A stretch of DNA of 64,000 nt. Source: Corythucha ciliata. Taxonomy: Eukaryota > Arthropoda > Insecta > Hemiptera > Tingidae. Numbering within the stretch: position 1 is the stretch's first letter; every line of letters starts with the position of its first letter. Positions 43,923 to 56,329 of the stretch are shown one piece after another. Where the stretch lies: NCBI GenBank assembly GCA_038030265.1, contig CM075939.1, positions 54,541,253-54,605,252 of the forward strand, in the 5' to 3' direction. Made by a program: the position numbers and the translations under genes. The notes under the pieces are model-generated. The model made no database searches and was not told where the DNA came from. It saw only the letters and a list, made by a program, of their open reading frames with translations.

Positions 43923-44066
43923 ATGGCGTTTTCTATTTACATAAAATTCCGCTCTGGAGCCGAGCATTTCCACCCGTCTTCTCCGTTACCATATGATATA
44001 ATTCAGAGAAGACGGGTGGAAGTGCTCGCCTTCAGAACAGAATTTTATGGAAATGGAAAACGCTAT
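43923..44066. mobile_element. 144-bp hairpin MITE, copy 2
   Basis: Same arms and internal order as 40563-40706 (GGCGTTTTCTATTTACATAA, then GAGCCGAGCATTTCCACCCG and its complement). Length is again 144 bp, with roughly 85% identity by eye. A clear target duplication is not seen at either copy. Confidence 0.75.
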
Positions 44067-44089
44067 CAGTCTCTAAATTAACAAGAAAT

Positions 44090-44335
44090 TTGGATGTATC
44101 ATTAAATAATGTTTTTTTCTCAATTTAAGCGATAAGCATTTTTTCTCAATTTTGGTAACGATTCAGCGCTTTTCCTAAATTTTGCAGTTATTATCGATGT
44201 CGTCACAATTGGGCACAAATTAGCACTTTGTACACATTTAGCCATGATTTAGCGCTTTTTCTCCATTTTAGCAGTGAATCACTGTTTTTATCCATTTGGG
44301 CAACGAATTAGCGCTGATTTTAGTGCATTTCATTC
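44090..44335 (+). repeat. Family B ~29-bp array fragment
   Basis: About eight diverged units (TTTTTCTCAATTTAAGCG, ATTCAGCGCTTTTCC, GCGCTTTTTCTCCATTTTAG). No bounding element ends seen. Confidence 0.6.
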
Positions 44336-44446
44336 TGAAAATGCACTATTGGTCTCGTCGTGATGGTGGCAAACATGGGTCATGTCATGTTTTTTTCACG
44401 TTTCAGAACCTCTAGAACACGAATTAAGTGGTCTCCAGGATTCATA

Positions 44447-44463
44447 TATATATATATATATAA
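44447..44463. repeat. (TA)n microsatellite
   Basis: Short alternating TA tract immediately before the ~300-bp satellite. Confidence 0.8.
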
Positions 44464-44477
44464 TATTATGGCCGTTT

Positions 44478-45305
44478 CCTTGTTAGCACGATATAACTCT
44501 CGTAGAAGTAAATTTAGCGGAACGCGCTTTGGCACAAAAATCAATAGTCATAAGACACCGGTCGGTATTGCATTTGGGCCAAATCGGTCAAGGTGGAGGG
44601 GGGGGGGGGAAATAGGGCTTGAAGTCGTCAAAAAATCACTAAAAATCACCAGTTGATTCTAGAAGCATCATATTCAATACGTATACTCCATGTTAGACTA
44701 GCCTTTGATTCCCATTTAAATTTTTTGAAAAAGTCAAGGGGGAGGGGGAGGTGCTCCCGGGGTGGAAATAAGTGTGTGGTCACGTTAGCACGATAACTTT
44801 CGTACAAACTAATTTAGCGGAACGCGCTTTGGCAAAAAAAATCAGTAGTCATAAGACCCCAGTCAGTATTGCATTTGGGCCAAATTGGTCAAGGTGGTGG
44901 GGGGAAAAATACGGCTTGAAATGATCAAAAAATCACTACAAGTCACCAGTTAATTCTAGAAGCATCATATTCAGTACGTATCCTCCATGTTAAAGTAGCC
45001 TTTGATTCCAATTTTAATTTTTTGAAAAAGTCGAGGGGAGGGGGCGATGTCCCCGGGGTGGAAGTAAGTGTGAGGCCTTGTTAGCACGATAACTCTCGTA
45101 GAAATTAATTTAGCGGAACGCGCTTTGGCACAAAAATCAGTAGTCATAAGACCCCGGTCGGTATTGCATTTGGGCCAAATCGGTCAAGGTGGAGGGGGGA
45201 ATAGGGGTTAAATGGTAAAAAAATCACTACAAATCACCAGTTGATTCCAGGAAGCATTATATTCGGTATGATGATTCCATTTTGAAATAGCCTTTGATTC
45301 CCATT
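44478..45305 (+). repeat. ~300-bp satellite, nearly three tandem copies
   Basis: The motif TTAGCACGATA recurs at 44483, 44785 and 45081 (spacing 302 and 296). Each unit contains TTAGCGGAACGCGCTTTGGC, then GTCGGTATTGCATTTGGGCC or close variants, a G run, and ATCACCAGTTGATTC. The copies are roughly 85-90% alike by eye. The third is truncated near 45305. Non-coding. Confidence 0.85.
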
Positions 45306-47489
45306 AAGTTGAGCTTAAACAAACCCGGCAGTAAGCAGTACGAGGGAGGGTCAAACATTAACGAAACAAATCATGGTCTCAACATTACTACTTCTGGGAC
45401 GGCTTAGGGTATCCGTATACAAAATGAAATGCACTCTTTCCGACCGCCAGCTGCCGGAGCGAAATTTCTTTTTGAGCAGTGTATTAAGGCTGTTGACGGT
45501 GCTTCCTCAACTTTGGTACACGATTTCTTTGTGGTGAAACCGAGATATTTCATGAAAATTGGCACATAGCTATTTCTAACCAATTAAATTGTCAGTATGG
45601 ATTCACTTTTTGGAAAAAAAAATTCTGAGGGTGGGTTCCCCCCGCAACGAAAGCTTCGGTACACGTTTTCTTGGACAAAAATGCAATATAATTTTTTTTA
45701 TTATTTTTTCGCGAATCTTTGAGGTTGCCAAATTGTCACTATGGATTCACTTTTTTCAAATTTCAATTTTTTTTTAAATTTTCATTTTTTAAAAATCGTG
45801 GCCTTCATAAAAATGTTTATTCGCACCGTAAATATTTGAGGAAATAGGTTGAGAATACAGTCACAATTTTTTAAAACGTATTCATCAACACTTTCGTATT
45901 GTTTTAAGAACTTATTCCTAATTAATAGCAATTTTATTTTCGTTGAAATGAGGATTCCACCTCGTGGCGCCGTGCTGCGGCTACTTTGAAAAGGTGGATT
46001 CTATACAATTATTCGTTGGACTCGAGATGCTACCACCCCCCCTCTAACTTCACTATCATAGCTACCCTACTTGTCCAACAACTCCCTCAAGGTTACAGAA
46101 AGTATGTTTTTTTTTTTTCCTCTCATGTCTTGTCTTGTCTTTTGAGTTTTGTGGGCTGAAAAATACGTGAGGATCGTTCCCGGGCTAGGCCGGCGAAACA
46201 ATCTACCGTCTTCGGGAGTTGTTTCATTTTTTGTTTTTTGCCTAAAAAACAGAACTCGCAGAATAAGAATAAAATAAGTTTAATACTGATTAACCCCCGG
46301 ACGAACCAATTGATTTTTAGCGTTCGAAGAACTCGTCGCTGGGGCTGATCCAATATGGGGGGGGGGATAATGGGGGAAACTACCCCCTCCCCCAGGATTT
46401 CAGGAAAGTTGATTTTTAAAGAAAGATAAAGAGAATATCACGACGATTAGCTGAGGACAAGCGGTGGTTAAGAAGCTTATTTGTCAATTCTCTCATAAAA
46501 GAAAGACTACCCCTTCCCTGCAATGCCAATTTTCTAGCCTCACCTTGTCATAAAGTCGTCAAACAATGTCATACCTCAAACCTGACGCTTTTCTGACTTC
46601 TGGGATTTTCACGTCAGGCAGAATCGCAGAGCGCCGTTTCTGCTTCCAAATATTAAACTCTGGGATGTCGAGTGGTGTTTTTAAAGCAAGTTGTAGTCAA
46701 GGAAGCAGGTTACCAAACGGGGTAGTTACAGGAAAAAACTCCGGGACTAAGTTTGATGACTGATTTTAATGTTTTTAGGTGTGCTGAGTCTGATTTTTAA
46801 CTCTGCCCAACGTTACAACCCCGGCGACAAGGCGAAATTTTAGTGGATTTTTAACCATCGTGTTTTTGGGGCGTTTTCACCACGCCATCGCTTGTAATAG
46901 GTTTTAAAACATGGTTTCCGCTCATTTATTATGTTGTTAGAACATAATAATGTTCTAAAATTATTATGTTTTGAAGGCCGATATACCAAATTCACTTAGT
47001 CACCTCCATATAGGGAGCAATTAGGTACGTCTCCTCTACTTCAGCAGGCACATTCGTCACAATTTTAGGGTAATTTAGGTGACAAACCCTGAATGAGCAC
47101 ACTTTTTTTTATTATGAAACGCTCGCGTCCAACGGAAGAAATTTTCATAAGCCTTATCATTGGAAGTTGCGTGAAATATTGTTCTTTATATAATTATTCG
47201 CTAAACAATCCATAGACAATTTTGTGAGATAAGTTCATAACGCAAGGCGTCCAGTTTGGCTAAACGTTCTTCAGATGGGTGCGTTTATAATCCCCCTATG
47301 CCATTTTTCAATATGTATCCTTGATTTCGATAAAACCGGTACGTCATCGAAAAATTTAGGCATACCTATTAAATTTGGCATAGTTGTTCACGTGGCTTCC
47401 GCTACTCCATGCGATCGAAGAAAAACGCGAATGTGACCTTGTGGCTTTTTTCGTGATCATCAAACTAAGCCTAAAAGAACAAAAGAACG
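45306..47489. other. No gene recognised
   Basis: AT-rich. A phrase (ATGGATTCACTTTTT) occurs at about 45596 and 45739, suggesting a partial ~143-bp duplication. A G-run/C-run hairpin lies at 46351-46395. An inverted AACATAATAATGTTCT motif is at about 46938. No supported coding exon. Confidence 0.4.
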
Positions 47490-47497
47490 ATTAGTCT

Positions 47498-49115
47498 CAG
47501 GGGCGTAGCCAGCCCGTGATCAATGGGTGGGCAGCCAGCTAGACACGGGTCCACAGTTGGGCGCGGGGGGGGGGACGTCTTGAGAAAAAATTTTAGCGGA
47601 TGAAATCCAGAAAAGGACATTTTGCGGCTAAGACTGAGGAAAAACACCCATTCAGGGCTTAAATTGAGTAATAGCGCTGATTCACGTTAAACGTGAGAAA
47701 TAAATGTCATTATTCGCGGTTGAAATTGAGAAAACATACCAATTTGCAGTTTCCACGATGCAAAGAAAATGCGCTAATTCACGGGTTATAGAGCTCTTTA
47801 CACAGCTAAAATTGACGAAATAAATGGCCCGTTCAATGTAGAATTGAGAAAAATCACTCACTTGCGGCTAAAATTGGGGGAAAACGCCAATTTACGGCTA
47901 AAATTGAGAAATGGTGCTTATTCACGCAGGTAAAATTGTAAGAAGGCGCCAGATCGTGGTTTCTCAAACAAACATCTCAGTAAACATTGCGAAAAAGTGC
48001 TAATTTACCGTTTTTATACATATATATGGCAAGTTTGCGGGTACAATTGAGAAAGAGCGCGTACATTTTTGAAAAAGTGCTTATATTCACGGCTAAAATT
48101 AAGGAAAATTGTTCGTTCGCAGGTGAAATTGGTTTTGCGATGCAACTTCCAAGTCAAAATTAATGAAATTCGCTCACATGCGGGTTATGTGGACCTTTTC
48201 ACTGCTACAATTTGAAGGGGGAAAAAATTGCTCAAGGCAGAATTGGGGAAAAGCACTAATTTGCTGCTATAATTGAGGGAATACGAATTGGCAAAATTGT
48301 CACCGTTTGTTGTTGATTGATGGAATTGTCGTGGCTAAAATTGAGAAATTGCGTTCATCCAGAGGTTAAATTGAGGAAAAACTGTTCTTTTGCGGCTGAA
48401 GTTGACAGATCGAACGCACCAACTCGCGGTTAGGCTATGCCCAGTGATGGCCGCAATTGAAATAATAAATAAAAATGCGTAATTTCACGGTTTTTTGAGA
48501 CATTTTAACGGCTAAAATGAAGAAACTGGGTTATTAATATCACCAGTTTTTAAGCCATACAACTTGATTAATGTTATGTTTTTAGGGTTTTGGCTTTTTT
48601 CTTCTTCTACTTCTTCGTTTCCTGAGCTTTCGCCTTCTTTTGCTGAAGGTATCGTCAGAGAACTTTTTTTTTTTTTCAAAAAACATTAATCAAGATAAGC
48701 GAAAATGTGTTGTTTTTTTTTTTAGTGAGAAAAAACCGCAAAATTGGTTTTATGGATCGAAATACAAGACATTTGAGGAAGAAATGTCAGTAAAAGTGAT
48801 GTCTTAGTGGTCGAAATCATTGATACTGGTTGCTTAGTGAGGCAGAGATTCTAATATGCATAATTTGGTTTTCATAAAAAAAAACAACAAAAAAAAAAAA
48901 AACAAAAACAAAAAACAGCGAAATTGGTGTATGCATTAGTAGGCGAAATTCGAGTAATTGGTTCTGATGCTGAGCAATTCCTGCGAAAGTTTTAATCATT
49001 AAAAAAGAGTTGAATTTTAACTTTTTGATGGAATTTGGGGGTGGGCATCTGCCCCACGAAATCTGCGCTTTTGATTCTAGTGGAGGGCAACTGCCCACCG
49101 CTGGCTACGCCCATG
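47498..49115. mobile_element. hAT-like non-autonomous element, family B (1,618 bp)
   Basis: Starts CAGGGGCGTAGCCAGC and ends GCTGGCTACGCCCATG (15 of 16 TIR positions). Flanked by ATTAGTCT on both sides (47490-47497, 49116-49123), a perfect 8-bp duplication. The interior 47590-48530 is a family B array; 48600-49020 is A/T homopolymer-rich. No transposase. Confidence 0.88.
47590..48530 (-). repeat. Family B ~29-bp array inside the hAT-like element
   Basis: Units such as TTGCGGCTAAAATTGGGGGA followed by AAACGCCAAT recur across about 900 bp with variable decay, in the same orientation as the array in 20397-22571. Confidence 0.75.
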
Positions 49116-49695
49116 ATTAGTCTTCACCGATGGTCTCAGAGATATTTCACCAAATCGAACAAAAGGGCCCTCAAATCCAAATTTGAGATCGTGCAGTGCC
49201 AACACCCGACGTGGAATCTTCAGGATTTTTTTAGGAAATGGAAGGATGTGTATCTGAAAGAGATTGCCAAGCGTTTATCAGTTTGTCCAGCTTCAGGCTC
49301 CAGCTAATTTTCCGTCAGCGGCAGAAAATGGTCAATTTTTGACGGGCCATATCTCAGGAACCATTAGTCGTACGGAGATACAATTTGGCTTAAATAGTCG
49401 TAAACTTAGTATTTCAAAAATGCAAAGGAGCGCAATCATCGAAAAGTACTTAGTTCCAGAGAGTTAGTTCCGATTGAGTATAAAAAGTAAGAAAATTTCC
49501 AGTTTTTTGCGATTTTCGACGTGCAGCCGACCGATTTTTTGTTGGCAAAGTTCAGATTCGGATTCAGCACCCCAAGAAACATAAGATCCGTTGACAAAAC
49601 TACTTCTATGCGTTTGTCCCGGCCAATTCCCCATTTGACTGGACTAAATCTTGTCATTTTAATACTCTTCTCATCTAAAGATGATACAAAGAATA

Positions 49696-49895
49696 GGGGT
49701 ACTCAAATAATCAGCCTGTAAAAACCTGTAAAGGAGTATTTCCCTGTAATTAAGTAAAATTCCACTCCCCTCCTGTCTATACGTTGCTAAAGAATCTCGT
49801 TTCTTTAGTAAGGCATAGACAGGGGGGGGGGGATTTTACTTAATTACAGAGAAATACTCTTTTACAGGTTTACAGGCTGATTATTTGAGTACCCC
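49696..49895. mobile_element. 200-bp foldback MITE at a TA site
   Basis: Inverted arms of about 95 bp start GGGGTACTCAAATAATCAGC and pair with GCTGATTATTTGAGTACCCC. It is flanked by TA on both sides (49694-49695, 49896-49897), as for Tc1/mariner-type or other TA-target elements. The loop includes AAAGAATCTCGTTTCTTT. Confidence 0.8.
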
Positions 49896-49899
49896 TAAT

Positions 49900-50454
49900 G
49901 AGTCACACAACGAACTCCTTACGCCCTTGTGCCTTGTGAGACATATAGGCACTACCTGGCCGCTTCGTTCAATGGCTCGTCCAGATTCGACTCAATCTTG
50001 TTCAAGTGTCGCTAGAGAACCTTTAAAACACAGGTACTGCAACACGGATTTCTGCGCCATATTTGGTCCCTCAGTTGTTAGGGTAAACAAAATATCATGA
50101 ATGAAAAAATTGTCATCGTAACTGCAAACAAACGCGGAACGCGATCGAAATAAATCAAAAAATTACTTGTCAATGAGATCAGGTGATAATTATAACCATG
50201 TGAGGGACCAAGCATGGCGCCGATTTCCGTGTTGCAGTACTCGTGTTTTATAGTGCCTCAGTGTCGCTAGACATGGATGGTATCTCCATAACGCTGGGAA
50301 AAACCACCGCCAATGGATGTGCCCATAACAGCTGCTGTGTTTGTTGTGCGCGAAGTTTGATTATTTTCTGAGGTCACATTTCTTTTGAGTACACACATTG
50401 AGCACTCCAAGAGAGAAGTGGAATGATATCCATTGCGAGTTCCTTTCACAATTA
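49900..50454. other. No gene recognised
   Basis: Between the TA-site foldback and the large inverted repeat. No domain-bearing frame; short frames only. Confidence 0.35.
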
Positions 50455-51254
50455 ACGCATCGCTGGTTTTCCTCAAGCAAACTGCCATAACTCCAACAAT
50501 TTTCGTCGCACGTAATAATGAAGCACACCACTGAAATGGCACAAAATTGTATTTTTATTATGTCTACGTGGTTTTGGAATCAGCTCGAGTTAAAGGCCCT
50601 TAATACTGGGCTGAATTTCTAAGTTGTCCTCTTTTTCCACCAAACAAGGGTTTTCTAACAGCTTTAATTTCGCACACAGCATTATCAAGATGAGTCGCTC
50701 TGCGGAAAAAACTTTCCAATGACCTACGATGAAATGGATATTGCCACTGTAACAGCCAAGATATTTGGACAAAGGTTTGAAATTGTCAAGTGTAATTGCC
50801 AAAATAAGGATGTTGTAGCCACTGGAAATAAAAGAGAACTATCGTCTTATTGGTGGATGATTAAATCCAAATCGCTAAATCAGTCTCAGAAAATTATAAA
50901 AATACGAATGCAGTGAATTCTTCACTCATACACCCCCCCCCCTCATAGGGCCCACAAAACACAATAGGTATTTCGATTTATTTTTTTTTTTTTTTTGTAT
51001 CATTCGTGTTTCATAACGAATGCTCGATGTGCTGTGAGTGAAATTAAAGCTGTTAGAAAACACGTGTTGGTAAAATAGGACAACTTGGGAATTCAGCTCA
51101 GCATTAACGGCCTTCAACTCAAGCTGATTCCAAAACCATGTAGACATAATAAAAAGACAATTTTGTGCCCTTTTTAGTGGCGTGCTACAATATTACGTGC
51201 GACGAAAATTGTGAGAGTTATTGCAGTTTGTTTGAGGAAAACCAGCGATGCGTT
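50455..51254. repeat. Large inverted repeat, ~228-bp arms
   Basis: Left arm 50455-50682 (ACGCATCGCTGGTTTTCCTC onward) is the inverse of right arm 51029-51254, with perhaps 85% identity by eye. The spacer is about 346 bp and includes a 65-codon frame (50719-50916) without recognised domain. It may be a foldback element or two copies of one element in opposite orientation. Termini and duplications were not resolved. Confidence 0.6.
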
Positions 51255-51279
51255 GAAAAAGCGGAAAAGTGCGTTTTTC

Positions 51280-52600
51280 TCGGAAACGGTTGATATTCGG
51301 ACCATGGTATATTTGGTCATTTTTTGACGTAAATATGGTCTAGAATCACCTGCTTTATTTGTGCCACGTGGACCAAGTACATCCGGTATAGGTCTCACAT
51401 CAATCAAATCATGTGTTTTTCTAGAGTGCAGCAAAGAGACAGACCTCTTTTCTTACGACTTGGCGTGAAAGTTTTCTGCGCATACATATTCTTCTGCCGA
51501 TAAATCACCAATGGGGAACTTCACATTTTTCAATCACTGGTGTTTCTTGAAGAGTGTGCTTCAACAAGACAATTGCCCACATTAAACATTGAAATCAATC
51601 AAGAGTTTTTTTAGGCGAATTTTTTAAAATCTTGAGTGGGGGTTTGATTGCGTCAAAGGGCAGTTAATGAAATGGATGGTGTTGGGAAGAGGGGGGAATA
51701 CGCGTTTTCTGGGGTTTAATTTTTCTTGTTATTTGTAAGTTTCCTCAAATGCTTCAAAACTGCACATTGACGTCATTTTTCCCTCGTACCATCCATCCCC
51801 TCCTGAAGAACTTTGAAATTTATCTAAAGATCACCAGTAGCACCAATCGGCCAGGAACTACTGTTAATATCCTTGTCCGCATGTGCCAATTCACCGATAT
51901 ACTTTTCCCCCAAATCGGGCATTCATGCAAGTTTTCCATTCACAGTCGAGAAATAATGAATCGTAATCGTAGTTTCAAGGGATAGTTTTGATCAATAGTC
52001 ATTTTTACAGTCATTATCCAAAGCACTAACAGCGCTAGCTAATTCGACGTACACTGCCCAAATTTCGAATTTATCGGTAGAAACAGTACAATTGTCGAAT
52101 AGTCAATAATTATTATCTACCGTAAAAATTATCAGGTTTGGTATGACAGTCTAATTTTCCGACGTGTACTCAGTCAAGGAAAAATAATTCTTTCTGACGG
52201 CAACTTGATCGTTTCCTTGAGCTTGTTTTCCAGGCGTTATGCTTTCGCCTAAAATCTATATCTCGGGAAAATGACTGACACAATAATAATGTCATCTTAT
52301 TTATTGCACTCCTATTTCGTATACACTACAACTTGAAGTGAAATTGGTACGTTTCTGATTTCAATTAGAACATCACTAGACACTGGCTGAGGCATTATCA
52401 GATCACACTTCACTTGTAATAAACTCGCGGGGTCAAGGGCACTTCTTCTGACAGTTCTGACTTCTGACTCAAAAAGACACCTAGATGCGAAAATGTTCAA
52501 ATATCAGGGTTTCAAGTAAGAAGTTAAGAAAACGAATTCTGGTGTATAGTTTTCGTACTAAAATTACCCATTTTAATTTTTTCCACGCGATGTACAGCGC
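51280..52600. other. No gene recognised
   Basis: Low-complexity patches and short frames only. Confidence 0.35.
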
Positions 52601-52619
52601 CATCTCTTGTCTCAGGGTG

Positions 52620-53560
52620 ATTTTCAAAGCTTCACCGTCAACAGCCTTAATAGATTTATTCGCATTTAGCCTCGAATTTGTACTTTCCCTCAATTTTAGC
52701 AGTAAATTAGCGCTATTTCTCCACAGCAGCGAATGGGCAATGTATTCACATAATAGCAATAAATTAGCGCTTTGCCTCAATTTTAGCCCCGAATGAGCGC
52801 CTTTTCTCAATTTCAGCCACATGGCGTTGCCTCCAGAAATCGTTGATTGTATTTCCCAATTCTAGCTTTAAATGAGTGCTTTTGGTTTAATATTCATTCT
52901 AAATAATACACCTATGTTTTCGGTCAGCAATTTTTTTTTACAACCCACCCTCAAACTTTTTCTGTGTACGTTTTAACATGTCTAGATTCGATTTCTGCAA
53001 TGTCCGTACGCCGTCCGGGCCATATCTTGCCCTAGGATTGCTCGAAAAAATTCTTTCTTTCACACATAGACTCCATTTGGGATCTAGTTGGTCCTAACAT
53101 CTGATCAGTTTGATCAAATAACTCCCTGGCGTTTTATGCGCCAAAAGCGGGTCCAAAATGGGGGGTTTCAAAGGTTTTGAGATCATAGGGGTGTGGGGTG
53201 TCGATTTTCATGTAATTTCAAGCCGGATTTGACTATTCATGAACAATAAACCCATGTGTAAAATTTGCAGCGTTTTTCTCAAGGTTAGCCATAAATCAGC
53301 GTCTTTTCTTAATTTTGTCCACGAATTTGGGATTTTTTTACATTAAGCCATGGATTAGTGTTTTCCCTCAATTTTAGCAGTGAATTAGCGCTTTTTCTCA
53401 ATTTCAGTCATGAAATCGTGAATTGTGTTTTTAAATTTTAGCTTTATACGAGCGCTTTTTCTCAATTTTAACCGTAAGTTAGCGCCTTTTCTTACTTTTG
53501 CCAACGAATTGACGATTTTTTTCACATTTAGCCATGAATTAGCGCTTATCATAATTCGCT
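52620..53560 (+). repeat. Family B ~29-bp array, in two blocks
   Basis: Units at 52660-52870 and 53270-53560 (AATTAGCGCTTTTTCTCAAT, CATGAATTAGCGC) surround about 400 bp of unrelated sequence. No element ends were found. Confidence 0.6.
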
Positions 53561-53989
53561 TTTCGTCGCTTTAGTATGTGCCTTCCTCTAGAATTGCCCT
53601 CTATGTGTTGATTGCGCGCACATTACACAAATATTTTATCCTGTGGCAGGGCTCTCGTATCGGCATGGATTTCCGCGGATCGACTATTTCCGGAAAAATG
53701 CAATCCATACAGATATTCACCAATTCGATTTTTGTGGATTCCCACAAAGAAACATTTCCCGAAATTCATTTTTCATGAGTCAGGGAAAAGTAGGGAATTG
53801 TCGGGGAATTTTGTTCTGGGGAAGCTATAGATTGAAGGTGAATATTGTTTGATTTGGGGTGGGAGAGGGTGATTTGAAATTTTCGGAAAACTTTCTGAAA
53901 CTATAGAAAAGTCTGGAAATTTCAATTTATTAAAAATGCCAGGGAATAATTACTTAAGGGTATAAATACGTTAAATACTTTAACGTACA

Positions 53990-54910
53990 TATGTATACAG
54001 GGCGTGAAAATGCAATAAATCATTTTAAGAGCACGAATATCCATTTTTGTCACTTTTTGGGCGCGGATAGTCAGTTCAGCTATTTTTACTGAGCGAATAT
54101 CATGGCGAATATCACAGCGTGGATTTCCATTTTGCCAGTTTCAGGGCGTGACCGCGTGAGCCAGTGTGGCGAGTTAAAACGTGCAAATTATCCGTTTTGC
54201 CATTTCTAAGGCACAAACAGACGGTCAAGTCATTTCCAGGGTGTGAATGGCCAGTTTGCCATTTTTGGTGCAACTTGTCAATGTAGCCATTTTAATGCGC
54301 GAGTCGTAAGTTTTTCTTTTTTAGGGCATTTTGGCCAACTTTTTTGGAGCGTGAATAGAGGGAGCTTGGCTATTTCCAGGGTACGATATTGTGAGCTTAG
54401 TAAAGTCCAAATGTGTAGTTTATCGATTTTCAAGTCGAAAATAGACAATTTTACCATAGTAAGAGACAAATTAACAGTTTTGTCATGTTCAAGAGGCGAA
54501 CGCCACTTTTAGTACGGAACTTTAGTTTAGCCACTTTAGAGACGCGACTAGTCAATTTTGTCATTATTGGGCATGAATGATCCTTTCGGCCATTTTTTAA
54601 GCGTTAATTAGTAAACTAGCTGTAGGGCGTGCATTGTCAGTTTATCGATATCGGTTTGGCCAGTTAAGGGCTGCATAGAGTCATTTTTGCCTATTTTAGG
54701 GGGTAAATAGCCAGTTTGGCTACTTCAAGGGCACAAACTGTCTGTACAAGTATACGGCATTTTTAGGGCGTAGAAATGGTCACTTGGACAATTTTCAGGG
54801 GACAAATCGTCAGTTTAGCAAAGTTTATGGTGCGAATGTGGGGTTTAGTCATTTTCAAGGCGTGAATGGTCAGTTTAGCCATTTTTGTAGGGCACAGATT
54901 GCCATTTTAA
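53990..54910 (+). repeat. Degenerate ~31-bp array, family A
   Basis: Units such as GGCGTGAATGGTCAGTTTAG followed by CCATTTTTGTA repeat with 30-31-bp spacing, same orientation as 480-1250. The CAGTGGCGGATCC termini were not found here, so the ends are lost or the array stands alone. Confidence 0.7.
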
Positions 54911-55278
54911 GCCAGTTTGCGAAATCTCATGAACTCTGAGTTTGGAAGACCCCACAAAAATTAACACCTTCTGCCACCCTGGAACAGGCAATATAATCCT
55001 TTTTCGCTATAGCTATTTGCCCCTGAATCTGAGGGAAATGCATGCATGTATTATGTATTGCACGTTTTCAATTTTCAAAATATCATGTTATCGTTGTAAG
55101 TTTCCCCTAAACATAAACATATTCCATTTTTACGTGCGTTTCAAGAGGGAGGGAGATGAGTTTCCTCGATACCTTCCAGTAGGTAATCCACACCAACAAT
55201 TTTCCTTATAAATAAATCGTCGACCATTATTTCTGCATCTATCCGAGTAAGCTTTCCAAGTCTCACTTTGTTCTTCAG

Positions 55279-55684
55279 GAAATTCTACCTAGGCAAAATG
55301 TTGGCGAAGAATAACAAGAAAGGGGTTGAGGAAATACCTCTGAACATCACCCCTTATCCCTTTTATGAACAGATACTTGCACAAGTGCCCAACAGAACAA
55401 TTGATTACGATGGTACACACATCACGAAACATTAAAAAAATCTGATTATACCTACTAGTTGATTTAAAATTCCGAATTTGGAAGACTGATCAGAATATTT
55501 ATATGTTTCAAATTAAACAAGCATTAAGGTGGCGGGGTTCAGACGTGTTTCCTAGGTCCCTTCCTTGCCACCCTCGCCTAAACTTCGCCCTTAAATTCTC
55601 GTTTGAATGTGTTTTATAATTATTTCAGGGGCGAAACTTGAAAAAGCAACAACTCTTGTTCGTGACAGGCACACAGCAAAATAA
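55279..55684 (+). CDS. Putative 3'-terminal exon pair of an unidentified gene
   Basis: Exon 55279-55412 (acceptor TTCTTCAG, donor GTACAC) and exon 55629-55684 (acceptor ATTTCAG) join in phase across a Gly codon and encode a C-terminus containing VEEIPLNITPYPFYEQILAQ, PNRTIDYDGAKLEKATTLV and HTAK then TAA. AATAAA overlaps the stop (55680-55685). I do not recognise the family. Support is splice sites, phase continuity and coding-like composition. Upstream exons not found. Confidence 0.4.
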
Positions 55685-55689
55685 ATAGT

Positions 55690-56226
55690 CTATTTCCCCG
55701 GTAAACCCAATCCTACGGGCTGAGCTTCGTGTAAAGTTTGAGGATTTGACTTCGAGGATTTGAAATTCGCAATGGTAAATGAAGGATTCAAACTGCACTT
55801 CTATCGGAGTAGATTGTTCCATTCCGATTACATATTACACGTTAGCGAAATATTTTAAAGCACGACGCGAGGACGAACACTAAATTACATTTATTGCCAA
55901 CTATCGAACACTTGAAGCTATCCAAATCCAATCTTTGATATTAGCAAGGATAAAAAAGGCGGGACACTGGTTTGTAAAAAAAAGAATAAAAAAAAGAAGA
56001 CGAGGAAGAAGAAGAAGAAGAAAAAAAAGTTTGGCCGGCGCTCTTTCCATCTGCGTTATCGACCGGAGCGTGATGGCCTCTCTAGCGGATTCCACTAGAA
56101 CTATGAAGTCAGAAATAACCCAGTTTTTTGTTTAAATTTAGGTGCCGATTCGCCCTTAAATTTTAGCGAATTGGAGCTTCCAATCGATTCCGGGTTTGCG
56201 TATATTAATTCAAGAAAATTTGCCGC
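55690..56226. other. No gene recognised
   Basis: Contains an AAG/AAAAAG-rich purine tract (55975-56035). Confidence 0.4.
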
Positions 56227-56329
56227 AGTGACGGACAGAAAGTTTTTTTTGATTAAAATAATTTTTAAAAAATTGAAAATTTAATTAAAACAAAAAAAAA
56301 TTAAAAATAAAAACTTTATGTCCGTCACT
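56227..56329. repeat. Short inverted-repeat element
   Basis: AGTGACGGACAGAAAGTTTT at the left pairs with AAAACTTTATGTCCGTCACT at the right around an A/T-rich loop. It looks like a ~103-bp MITE, but no duplication is evident. Confidence 0.55.

Noticed and set aside
45340..45420. Possible mariner terminus (TACGAGGGAGGGTCAAA)
   Set aside because: Only one end was seen, with no inverted partner and no transposase.
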